From: Burkholderia catarinensis | GTDB taxonomy: Bacteria > Pseudomonadota > Gammaproteobacteria > Burkholderiales > Burkholderiaceae | NCBI RefSeq assembly: GCF_001883705.2 | Contig: NZ_MDEQ02000002.1 | Coordinates: forward strand, 310,001-374,000 | DNA length: 64,000 nt | Direction of reading: 5' to 3' | Shown: one piece after another, positions 57,743-64,000 of the stretch | Layout of the letters: each line of letters begins with the position of its first letter | How positions within the stretch are numbered: position 1 is the first letter of the stretch | Notes under the pieces: model-generated | Database searches by the model: none | Told to the model about the DNA's origin: nothing | What the model saw: only the letters and a program-made list of their open reading frames with translations | Translations under genes and position numbers: made by a program

Positions 57743-58960
57743 TTACCGGCGGCGGTGAATGTCGTGCGTGACGAAGCCCGCATCGTTGACGGGCAGCGCG
57801 AGGCCGTCCTTCACTGCGAGCGTCTTGCGGATGTCGTCGAGACCCGCGGACCAGTGGTCGCGCATCGTCGACAGACCGAACTGATAGTCCTTGTAGTGAT
57901 GCTCGTACGCCTTCTGCTGGTAAATCAGGTGCTGGATGTTGTACTTCTTCCCGCTCGACATCGCGTCGGCCTCGACGCACCACGGGTCGTTCTTGCGCTG
58001 CTCTTCCGGCACCTGTTCGAGCACGTGGCGCAGCACGTTGCGGTAGCGCTGTTCGCGTTGCAGCGTGTCGGTGACGAAACGCGTGCGGCTCGAATACTGC
58101 ACGTCCTTCGTGCGCTCGGCGACGTCGGCCATCGTGCGCGGCAGCGGCCCGCGCGCGCTCCACAGATCGACCTGGAACGCGAGCGTGTCGCGGCGCGGCC
58201 GTGCGCGGAGCACTTCCATCAGCGGCGTGTTCGACACGACACCGCCGTCCCAGTAATACTCGCCGTCGATCTCGACGGGCGGGAACGCGGGCGGCAGCGC
58301 ACCGGACGCCATGAAATGCTCGGGCGCGAGACGGATGCGCGAGTTGTCGAAGTACACGAAGTTGCCGGTGCCGACGTTGACCGCGCCGACCGACACGCGG
58401 GTTTCGCCCGAATTGATGCGGTCGAAATCGCACAGCTTCAGCAGTGTCGTGCGCAGTTGCGACGTGTCGTACCAGCTGATCTTCTCCGGATGATCGGACA
58501 CGCCCGGCATCGGCGGCGGGAAGCGCGGCACGAAGAAGCCCTGCTGGCCCTGCATCATCGCGCTCGCGGCCTGCGACGCGGTGAAGAACGTGCGGATCTG
58601 GTCGATGCTGTTGAACAGCGCGAATTCGAATGCGGCCGGAACCGTCGGGAAGAACGCCGGCTGGCAGATCGTTTCCCAGAACTCGCGCAGCCGCGCGACG
58701 CGATGCTCGGGCGCATTGCCCGCGATCAGCGCGGTGTTGAGCGCGCCGATCGAGATGCCCGCGATCCAGTCGAGCGGAACGCCCGCTTCGTGCAGCCCTT
58801 CGAACACGCCGGCCTGGTACGCGCCAAGCGCGCCGCCGCCCTGCAGGACGAGCGCGATGGTCTCGTACGGCAGCGTGCGCGCGGCGGCCGGCGCGCCGGC
58901 TTCGTGATGCAGGTCCGCCGCATCGACGGCCTGCTTTTCTGTTCGGGCGTGCGGTTTCAT
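57743..58960 (-). CDS. Patatin-like phospholipase (DUF3734)
   Basis: A 405-aa patatin-fold lipase or acyl hydrolase. The oxyanion loop is LVLQGGGALGAYQAGVFEGL, the catalytic Ser is in GISIGALN, and the catalytic Asp in WDGGVVSNTPL. A C-terminal DUF3734 region follows (about residues 275-400). No signal peptide. It is in the adc-bdhA cluster, where PHB-granule or acyl-ester hydrolysis would supply hydroxybutyrate; this link is inferred. Confidence 0.9.
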   Translation of the reverse strand: MKPHARTEKQAVDAADLHHEAGAPAAARTLPYETIALVLQGGGALGAYQAGVFEGLHEAGVPLDWIAGISIGALNTALIAGNAPEHRVARLREFWETICQPAFFPTVPAAFEFALFNSIDQIRTFFTASQAASAMMQGQQGFFVPRFPPPMPGVSDHPEKISWYDTSQLRTTLLKLCDFDRINSGETRVSVGAVNVGTGNFVYFDNSRIRLAPEHFMASGALPPAFPPVEIDGEYYWDGGVVSNTPLMEVLRARPRRDTLAFQVDLWSARGPLPRTMADVAERTKDVQYSSRTRFVTDTLQREQRYRNVLRHVLEQVPEEQRKNDPWCVEADAMSSGKKYNIQHLIYQQKAYEHHYKDYQFGLSTMRDHWSAGLDDIRKTLAVKDGLALPVNDAGFVTHDIHRRR

Positions 58961-59057
58961 CAGTTGCTCCGAGAAATCCCGCCGTTGATGGCGGAGGCGA
59001 ACGGAGTGACGTCGACAGACGGCACTCCATCTCGAGAATAATCGGTGGTGCGGGAAT

Positions 59058-59077
59058 CGCCTCCCGTCAGGGAGGCG
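59058..59077. terminator. Perfect hairpin between bdhA and the patatin gene
   Basis: CGCCTCCC-GTCA-GGGAGGCG, 8-bp perfect stem just past the bdhA stop. It has no T-run, so it may be an attenuator or mRNA stabiliser within the operon. Confidence 0.45.
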
Positions 59078-59083
59078 GGGAAG

Positions 59084-59869
59084 TTACTGCATGAACCAGC
59101 CGTGGCTGACGATGAACGATTGGCCCGTGAGCGCGGCGCTCGGGAACGCCGACAGGAACAGCACCGTCTGCGCGACGTCCTGCACCGTCGTGAACACGCC
59201 GTCGACCGTGTTGCCGAGCATCACCTTCTTGATCACTTCCTCTTCGCTGATCCCGAGCTCCTTCGCCTGCTCCGGAATCTGCTTGTCCACCAGCGGCGTG
59301 CGCACGAAGCCCGGACACACGACGTGCGAGCGCACGTTGTGCTTCGCACCTTCCTTCGCCAGCACGCGTGCCAAACCGAGCAGGCCGTGCTTGGCCGTCA
59401 CGTACGCCGACTTCAGCGGCGACGCTTCGTGGGAGTGCACCGAACCCATGTAGATCACGACGCCGCCGCGATCGTCCTTGTACATGTGCTTGAGCGCGGC
59501 CTTGGTCGTCAGGAACGCCCCGTCGACGTGGATCGCCTGCATCTTCTTCCAGTCGGAGAACGAGTAGTTCTCGATCGGGTTGACGATCTGGATGCCCGCG
59601 TTCGACACGAGGATGTCGACCGAGCCGAACGCTTCGGCCACCTTGTCGATGCCGCTGTTCACGGCTTCCTCGTTCGTCACGTCCATCGCGACGCCGATCG
59701 CCTTGCCGCCTGCCTTGTTGATCTCGTCGGCGACCGCGTTCGCGCCGTCCTGGTTCAGGTCGGCGATCGCAACAGCCGCGCCCGCCTTGGCGAGCTCGAG
59801 TGCGATTTCCTTGCCGATGCCGCTCGCGGCGCCCGTGACGACTGCGGTCTTGCCATTCAGGTTGCTCAT
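59084..59869 (-). CDS. bdhA: 3-hydroxybutyrate dehydrogenase
   Basis: A 261-aa short-chain dehydrogenase converting 3-hydroxybutyrate and acetoacetate with NAD. The cofactor loop is [19 protein letters not shown]. The Ser and the YxxxK of the active site are in [20 protein letters not shown]. The end is [18 protein letters not shown] as in BDH enzymes. Downstream of adc by 52 bases and upstream of the patatin gene, so part of a ketone-body operon. Confidence 0.93.
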   Translation of the reverse strand: MSNLNGKTAVVTGAASGIGKEIALELAKAGAAVAIADLNQDGANAVADEINKAGGKAIGVAMDVTNEEAVNSGIDKVAEAFGSVDILVSNAGIQIVNPIENYSFSDWKKMQAIHVDGAFLTTKAALKHMYKDDRGGVVIYMGSVHSHEASPLKSAYVTAKHGLLGLARVLAKEGAKHNVRSHVVCPGFVRTPLVDKQIPEQAKELGISEEEVIKKVMLGNTVDGVFTTVQDVAQTVLFLSAFPSAALTGQSFIVSHGWFMQ

Positions 59870-59921
59870 GTTCGAATTCCCGTGGTGAAAGGATTGACAG
59901 GGAGAAAGGACTGCGGACGTG

Positions 59922-60662
59922 TTACTGAGCCAGGTAATCGTAGACGACTTCGCCGAGGCCCAGCGTCAAATCCGCGACGATGTGACGGGCTTCGACGATT
60001 TCGAGCACGGGCAGGTCGGCCACCGGCGCGAGCGCGTGCGGCGCCAGCTCGAGCGATGCGGGGCCCGTCCACGCGCCCTTCATCTTGATGTCCTGCATGT
60101 AGTAGCGCACCAGTTCGCAGACGCGCGCGGTGCCGTCGACATGCGGAATGATCTTCAGCAGGAAATTGGGGCCGGCGAGACGCTTGGTCTGCTCGTCGAT
60201 GTCGAGTTCCTTGTGCTTGTAGCCCATCGTGCCGGTGGCGACGCGCACCTTGCCGTAGTCGAGCGTGCCGAGGAGGTGGTCGGTGTTCACGTGCAGCGTG
60301 GGCGACGCGAGCTTCTTCGGGAAGCCCCACAGCTCGCGGCCGCCGGCGATCGGCGGGTGATCGTCGAGATACATCGCGAGCGTATAGCCGCCGGCCTGGC
60401 CGTTGTATTCGACCGGAATCACCTGGCCGCTCTCGGTGTAGTCGCCGAAGCCGGTGGAATCCGCCATGCGGATGAACTCGTAATGCACGAGCGGCTCGGT
60501 GATTTGCAGGGGTTCGGGAACGATTTCGCGCAGACGATCCGGATCGGTGCGGTAGGTGATGATCAGAAACTCACGATCGACGAAACGGTACGGGCCCATC
60601 GGGAAGGCAGGGCTGGTCAACGGCATCGCAAACGCTTTCGATCGGACATCGCTCGGTTTCAT
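59922..60662 (-). CDS. adc: Acetoacetate decarboxylase
   Basis: A 246-aa decarboxylase that converts acetoacetate to acetone and CO2. The catalytic Lys pair is in [12 protein letters not shown]. Other family stretches are [33 protein letters not shown] and [34 protein letters not shown]. First gene of the leftward ketone-body operon. The promoter lies in the gap that also holds the reverse iterons. Confidence 0.93.
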   Translation of the reverse strand: MKPSDVRSKAFAMPLTSPAFPMGPYRFVDREFLIITYRTDPDRLREIVPEPLQITEPLVHYEFIRMADSTGFGDYTESGQVIPVEYNGQAGGYTLAMYLDDHPPIAGGRELWGFPKKLASPTLHVNTDHLLGTLDYGKVRVATGTMGYKHKELDIDEQTKRLAGPNFLLKIIPHVDGTARVCELVRYYMQDIKMKGAWTGPASLELAPHALAPVADLPVLEIVEARHIVADLTLGLGEVVYDYLAQ

Positions 60663-60877
60663 GCGGACTCCTTGTTGTTGATCGCTTCGTGGATGAGTGC
60701 TCTAAGCCCGTAATCCTATGCCTGTGCGTTGCCGTTGTGCGATGCCGCATATGGAATTAATTGTTGCCGATTTCGCACAATTTGCGGCGTGAATATTGAG
60801 ACGAACGATGCAAACGGCCTGAATGGCACCCGGCGGCCCAATGGTCGCACACGTCGGTGACGCCATGATGTGAAAAA

Positions 60878-60893
60878 GGTGAGTCTTTACGGG
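60878..60893 (-). repeat. Distal iteron, reverse orientation
   Basis: GGTGAGTCTTTACGGG, complement of CCCGTAAAGACTCACC. First of a pair whose starts are 22 bp apart, that is two helical turns. Confidence 0.7.
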
Positions 60894-60899
60894 AGGCGG

Positions 60900-60915
60900 G
60901 GTGAGCCTTTACGGG
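60900..60915 (-). repeat. Distal iteron, reverse orientation
   Basis: GGTGAGCCTTTACGGG. Second of the pair, 17.6 kb from the end of the array. Confidence 0.7.
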
Positions 60916-61014
60916 AGACAGTCGCGCGAGAGTATGACAATTGTGTGAACTTGCGTCGCGGCGCAGGTTCTAAGTGCGTTCGCCGCAGCGGGCTTCGTCC
61001 CGTGTGGCAGCCGC

Positions 61015-61048
61015 ATTAAGCATCGCTTAAGCGGGTGCGCCCTAGCAT
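61015..61048 (+). promoter_or_regulatory. PmrA-type box and -10 of the PAP2 gene
   Basis: ATTAAG-CATCG-CTTAAG (61015-61031) matches the PmrA consensus of two YTTAAK hexamers 5 bp apart. The -10 TAGCAT (61043-61048) follows after 11 bp, so the box covers the -35 position as expected for an activated promoter. The start of the PAP2 gene is 56 bp further on. Confidence 0.5.
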
Positions 61049-61104
61049 CGTTCGTATCCGGCCGGGCAACCGGCCGACTTTTTACGCCCCACGCAACCGG
61101 ATTC

Positions 61105-61686
61105 ATGCAGAACCTCAATCTCACCCTCTTTTCCGCCCTCAACGCCGGGGTTGCACCGCAGCCGGGCGTGGCCCGCCTCGCGATCTTCGCCGCCGACTGG
61201 CTCGTCTATGCGCTGCCCGCAATGCTGCTGCTGACCTGGATCTTCGGCGCGCGCCCGACGCGGCGCCAGGCGATCGAAGCCGGCGTCGGCGTGTGCGTGG
61301 CGCTCGCGCTCGCACAGGTGCTCGGACATTTCTGGTTCTCGCCGCGCCCGTTCATGGCCGGCGTCGGCACGCAACTGATTCCGCATGCGCCGGACAGCTC
61401 GTTTCCGAGCGATCACATGACGTTCGCGTGGAGCATGGCCGTCGGGCTGATGCTCGGCGGCACGACCCGGCTCACCGGGGTCGTGACGGCCGCGATGGCC
61501 GTGGCGATTGCGTGGGGCCGTGTGTATGCGGGCGTGCACTGGCCGTTCGACATGGCGGGCGGCGTGCTGGTCGGCACGGCAGGCGCGCTGGCCGCGCACC
61601 TGTACGGGCAACGCGTGACCGCGCTGCTCGAACGGTTCGGCGATTCGGTGCACGCTGTCGTGATGGGGCGCCGGCACGCGCCGTAA
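61105..61686 (+). CDS. PAP2-family phosphatase (undecaprenyl-diphosphatase-like)
   Basis: A 193-aa polytopic membrane phosphatase with about five helices. PAP2 motifs are FWFSPRPF (motif 1, with the K replaced), SSFPSDHMTF (motif 2, SDH for SGH) and RVYAGVHWPFDM (motif 3). This is the BcrC/YbjG type that recycles the undecaprenyl carrier of cell-wall synthesis. A PmrA-type box lies upstream, which suits a role in peptide-antibiotic response. It is single and divergent from adc. Confidence 0.9.
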   Translation: MQNLNLTLFSALNAGVAPQPGVARLAIFAADWLVYALPAMLLLTWIFGARPTRRQAIEAGVGVCVALALAQVLGHFWFSPRPFMAGVGTQLIPHAPDSSFPSDHMTFAWSMAVGLMLGGTTRLTGVVTAAMAVAIAWGRVYAGVHWPFDMAGGVLVGTAGALAAHLYGQRVTALLERFGDSVHAVVMGRRHAP

Positions 61687-61712
61687 GCGGAAGGAAACCG
61701 GGCAGGACGCCG

Positions 61713-61946
61713 TCAGCCGGGCGTCTTGGCCGATTCGGCCGATTCGGCCGATGCGGACGGGCCGCCGCCCGCATCGTGCAGTTCGGGCGTATCGGCCGGG
61801 CGCTGCGCGGCGTCGCGCTCAAGGGCGCTTTCCTTCAGGATCGCGCACATCGCGATGAACAGTGCGAGCCCCACTGCGGCGAGGCCGCAATAGCCGGCGA
61901 TCTTCAGGTTGCGAAGGAAAGGCGAAGCGTGGCTTTCTTTTGTCAT
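61713..61946 (-). CDS. Small single-helix membrane protein
   Basis: A 77-aa protein with one membrane segment (IAGYCGLAAVGLALFIAMCAIL) after a short basic N-terminus. The tail is polar and ends with the repeat SAESAESAK, encoded by a short tandem (gccgattcg) at 61731-61757. Convergent with the PAP2 gene. No family recognised. Confidence 0.6.
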   Translation of the reverse strand: MTKESHASPFLRNLKIAGYCGLAAVGLALFIAMCAILKESALERDAAQRPADTPELHDAGGGPSASAESAESAKTPG

Positions 61947-62128
61947 GACCGGGCGCTCCTGGGCGGGCTGCGGCGGCTGTCGCCCGACAGCGGCGTCGCA
62001 GACACAGATATATACCAGCCGCGATGCCGCTGCCAAGCCCGTCGGTGCGCCGGCGCCACGGTTGCGTCGCCCGTCGGTGAGCCGGGTGCTCGTATGCCGG
62101 GGGCCCGTATGCCGGATGCCCGTACGCG

Positions 62129-62950
62129 TCAGTCTTCCAGCGTTTCGTGAACGGCCGCCGCGCCGCGCTTCCAGTAAGCCGCCGCGCGGATGCGCGACTT
62201 GTCGACGCCGCGCTCGCCGGTCAGGTGCTGGCGTACCGCGCGCATCGACAGCGCTTCGCCGGCCGCCCACACGTAGCCGTCGCCGGACGGCGGTAGCGGC
62301 AGGTCGCGGACCGCGTTCAACAGCACATCGCCTTCAGCCGCGTCGGCTTCCGCGCGGAAGCGCCAGATTTCATGCACGTCGGCGCGCGTATCGAACGAGA
62401 TCTGCGCGGTGCGATCCGCGACTTCGAGCACGACCGCCGCGCGCGCACCGGCCGGCAATTCCTCGAGACGCCGTGCGACGGCCGGCAGTGCCGTATCGTC
62501 GCCGATCAGCAGATGCCAGTCGAAACCGGTCGGGATGACGAACGAACCGCGCGGGCCGCCGATGCCGAGCCATTGGCCGACGCGAGCCTGTGCGGCCCAC
62601 TGCGACGCGGGGCCCGGATGGTTCAGCACGAATTCCAGATCGAGCTCGCCGGCGGCGCGGTCGAAGCGGCGCGGCGTGAAGTCGCGCGCGACCGGCTTCG
62701 GTTCGCCTTCCGAAAACTCGGGGCCGTTTGCGCCGAGCGTCGGCATTGCTGGCCGTTCGGCGCCGGGTGGCGGGAAAAACACCTTTACGTGATCGTCGAA
62801 CGACGCGGATTCGAAATCCGCGAGATCGGGGCCGCCGAGCGTGACGCGCAGCAGGTGCGGCGTCACGGCGTGCACGCGCAGGACCTGCAGCAGGCGGAAC
62901 TTGAGGGTGTGGCGCACGCGGGTCACGGTGCGCTCGGATGTGTTCTGCAT
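62129..62950 (-). CDS. yqjH: Siderophore-interacting FAD ferric reductase (YqjH-like)
   Basis: A 273-aa SIP-family reductase that releases iron from ferric siderophores in the cytoplasm. FAD-binding segment SFDDHVKVFFPP and RDFTPRRFD near the N-terminus, then the C-terminal NAD(P)H domain with WHLLIGDDTALPAVARRLEELPAG and GYVWAAGEALSMRAVRQHL, ending in AYWKRGAAAVHE. Start at 62950 follows AAGGAG; a start 42 bases upstream is possible. It lies just downstream of a PadR-type gene, as yqjH with yqjI in E. coli. Confidence 0.9.
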   Translation of the reverse strand: MQNTSERTVTRVRHTLKFRLLQVLRVHAVTPHLLRVTLGGPDLADFESASFDDHVKVFFPPPGAERPAMPTLGANGPEFSEGEPKPVARDFTPRRFDRAAGELDLEFVLNHPGPASQWAAQARVGQWLGIGGPRGSFVIPTGFDWHLLIGDDTALPAVARRLEELPAGARAAVVLEVADRTAQISFDTRADVHEIWRFRAEADAAEGDVLLNAVRDLPLPPSGDGYVWAAGEALSMRAVRQHLTGERGVDKSRIRAAAYWKRGAAAVHETLED

Positions 62951-62988
62951 CAATCCGTTCTCCTTATGTTTAGACGGGACGGCGCGGA

Positions 62989-63702
62989 TCACGCGCCGGC
63001 GCCGCCTTCGATTTCGGCCGTCGCGCGGCGCATGATGGCCGCGATGCGCCGCTGTTCGTCGGCATCGGCGGCGCTCTTGTGCAGCAGCGCCCGCTTGAGT
63101 GCCAGGCGCGCCTCGACGAACTCCGGCAGCCAGCCGGCCTGCGCTTCGTCCTGCGTTTCGTTGCCCGCCGATTCCCCGGCGAACGCGCGACGCATGAACT
63201 CCATCTTGCGCGCGAGGTGCGTGAGGCGGGCGAACAGCGTGTCGACGCGTTCGCGCTGCGCGTCGAGGTGTGCGCGGCCGGCGTCGGTCAGCGCATAGCG
63301 CTTGCGGTTGCCTTCCGCCTGCGATGCGACGAAGCCGACTTCCTCGAGATACGTGAGCGCCGGATACACCATGCCGGGGCTCGGGCTGTAGAAACCGTTC
63401 GAACGCGTGTCGAGTGCCTTGATCAGTTCGTAGCCGTGGCTCGGCTGCTCGGCGACCAGCGCGAGCAGCAGCAACTGGAGATCGTCGGAGCTGAACTGGC
63501 GGCCGCGCGGCATGCCGTCGTCGCCGAAATCGCCAAAGCCGCCGCGTCCGCCCCGGCCGCCGAACGGGCCGCCACCGCCAAACGGATCGTGGCCGCGCCG
63601 GTGGCGGCCGATCGCGTACCAGAGACCGGCAAACCAGTCAGGGCCGGCATGCGCACTAGGCCCGTCGCATCGGGCATGGCCGCGGAAGTGGTTGTGTCGC
63701 AT
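62989..63702 (-). CDS. yqjI: PadR-family regulator with metal-binding-like N-terminus (YqjI-like)
   Basis: A 237-aa PadR regulator. The N-terminal 65 residues are rich in His and Gly (MRHNHFRGHARCDGPSAH, HRRGHDPFGGGGPFGGRG) and could bind metal. The winged-helix PadR domain follows (DLQLLLLALVAEQPSHGYELIKALD, YSPSPGMVYPALTYLEEVGFV, NRKRYALTDAGRAHLDAQ). In E. coli the nickel-responsive YqjI represses the ferric reductase yqjH next to it; the same pair occurs here, with the reductase 38 bases downstream on the same strand. Confidence 0.88.
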   Translation of the reverse strand: MRHNHFRGHARCDGPSAHAGPDWFAGLWYAIGRHRRGHDPFGGGGPFGGRGGRGGFGDFGDDGMPRGRQFSSDDLQLLLLALVAEQPSHGYELIKALDTRSNGFYSPSPGMVYPALTYLEEVGFVASQAEGNRKRYALTDAGRAHLDAQRERVDTLFARLTHLARKMEFMRRAFAGESAGNETQDEAQAGWLPEFVEARLALKRALLHKSAADADEQRRIAAIMRRATAEIEGGAGA

Positions 63703-63713
63703 GATCGTGTCCT

Positions 63714-63758
63714 ATATATGTCGTAAAACATATCTAAAGATATATATCGAAAGATAGG
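63714..63758. promoter_or_regulatory. AT-rich operator region of the PadR/ferric-reductase operon
   Basis: In a GC-rich setting this 45-bp stretch is mostly A/T. It holds ATATCT-AA-AGATAT (63730-63743), an inverted repeat, followed by TATC-GAAA-GATA. Such repeats are expected as PadR/YqjI binding sites over the promoter. Confidence 0.6.
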
Positions 63759-63858
63759 TCGTCAAGGAGAATTATTGGGGGCGGGATGGGGGCGCGTGCT
63801 TGTGCTGGACTGTATTCCGGGGCGACGCCAAAGGCTTCGTGCGACCCGAAACGGCCGG

Positions 63859-63999
63859 TCAAGCTAGCGCGATCTCGACGGTCGCTTCCGAACTCAATCG
63901 GACACACTCTTGCGCCAACGTCGTCGCGGCCTCTCGGCCGTTACGGATGTTCGCTTGATCACAATTGCGCGTCCGCTTCCGGACTCTGGCCGTCTCCTG
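63859..63999 (-). CDS. Possible C-terminal end of a gene running in from the right edge
   Basis: A leftward frame open to the window edge ends at 63859-63861. Its last 46 residues read QETARVRKRTRNCDQANIRN... to ...SEATVEIALA. The composition is protein-like, but there is no family match that I know and no start in the window. It could equally be non-coding. Confidence 0.25.
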   Translation of the reverse strand, partial: QETARVRKRTRNCDQANIRNGREAATTLAQECVRLSSEATVEIALA

Positions 64000-64000
64000 T

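Larger units (their letters stand above)
60663..61104. other. Divergent promoter region of adc and the PAP2 gene
   Basis: 442 bp without a supportable gene. It contains the iteron pair at 60878 and 60900 and a PmrA-type box at 61015-61031 with a -10 element at 61043. The rest is unremarkable. Confidence 0.7.

Noticed and set aside
62064-62090. GGTGAGCCGGG near 62077 as a distal iteron.
   Set aside because: Only the ends match; the central A/T-run is missing entirely.

Overview
The window is about 64 kb of GC-rich, tightly packed betaproteobacterial DNA. It looks like the second chromosome of a Burkholderia, most likely the B. cepacia complex. The main evidence is a secondary-chromosome replication and partition block: parA-parB convergent with a Rep_3 initiator (repA), six copies of a GTTTATGCGCATAAAC-type palindrome (the parS family known from Burkholderia chromosome 2), and about 18 initiator-type repeats beside repA. 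The hopanoid genes and the ketone-body cluster (adc-bdhA-patatin) also fit this genus. The species call is inference.

Layout. 1-3133: end of a diguanylate cyclase, then a NarL/LuxR-type two-component pair. 3235-7745: envelope lipid genes, with an MlaC/HpnM-like protein divergent from hpnN and an MlaA-like lipoprotein. 7746-24004: a lower-GC type VI secretion island read leftward (tssF, a vgrG-rhs fusion with its toxin and immunity gene, two orphan rhs fragments with their own tail genes, paar, tssL, tssM, and a duplicated tssM 3' end). 24369-29182: hopanoid genes hpnG, shc, hpnE and hpnD. The island therefore sits between two sets of hopanoid genes. 29406-37744: mixed genes (hydrolase; a response regulator-CheC-diguanylate cyclase module; hybrid kinase; FMN reductase; ECF sigma and zinc-finger anti-sigma; ArsC). 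37906-43745: centromere and origin (parS sites, parAB, repA, iteron array, AT-rich DnaA-box flank). 43745-46546: a KfrA-like coiled-coil protein, a tyrosine-recombinase-fold protein that appears catalytically dead, and a small protein behind a LexA-type box. 46689-63702: metabolic and regulatory genes (XRE-cupin/kbl/tdh, GNAT, TetR, tartrate dehydrogenase/LysR, argC/LysR, ketone-body operon, PAP2 phosphatase, and a YqjH/YqjI-like ferric reductase and regulator pair).

The most notable unexplained structure is a set of initiator-type repeats outside the origin. The same 16-mer that makes up the repA-proximal array recurs, always in the opposite orientation and always between genes, at 44975, 49796, 52521, 52552, 55100, 60878 and 60900, with a weaker copy at 44951. 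These lie up to 17.6 kb from the array and could titrate or handcuff the initiator, although that role is inference. Other points of interest are the dead recombinase beside the origin, the LexA-type box, a parS half-buried in the parB ribosome-binding site, the archive of displaced Rhs toxin tips, and the tssM end duplication flanking a small membrane protein.

Limits: all family calls come from reading motifs by eye. No alignment, profile search, GC computation or structure prediction was run.
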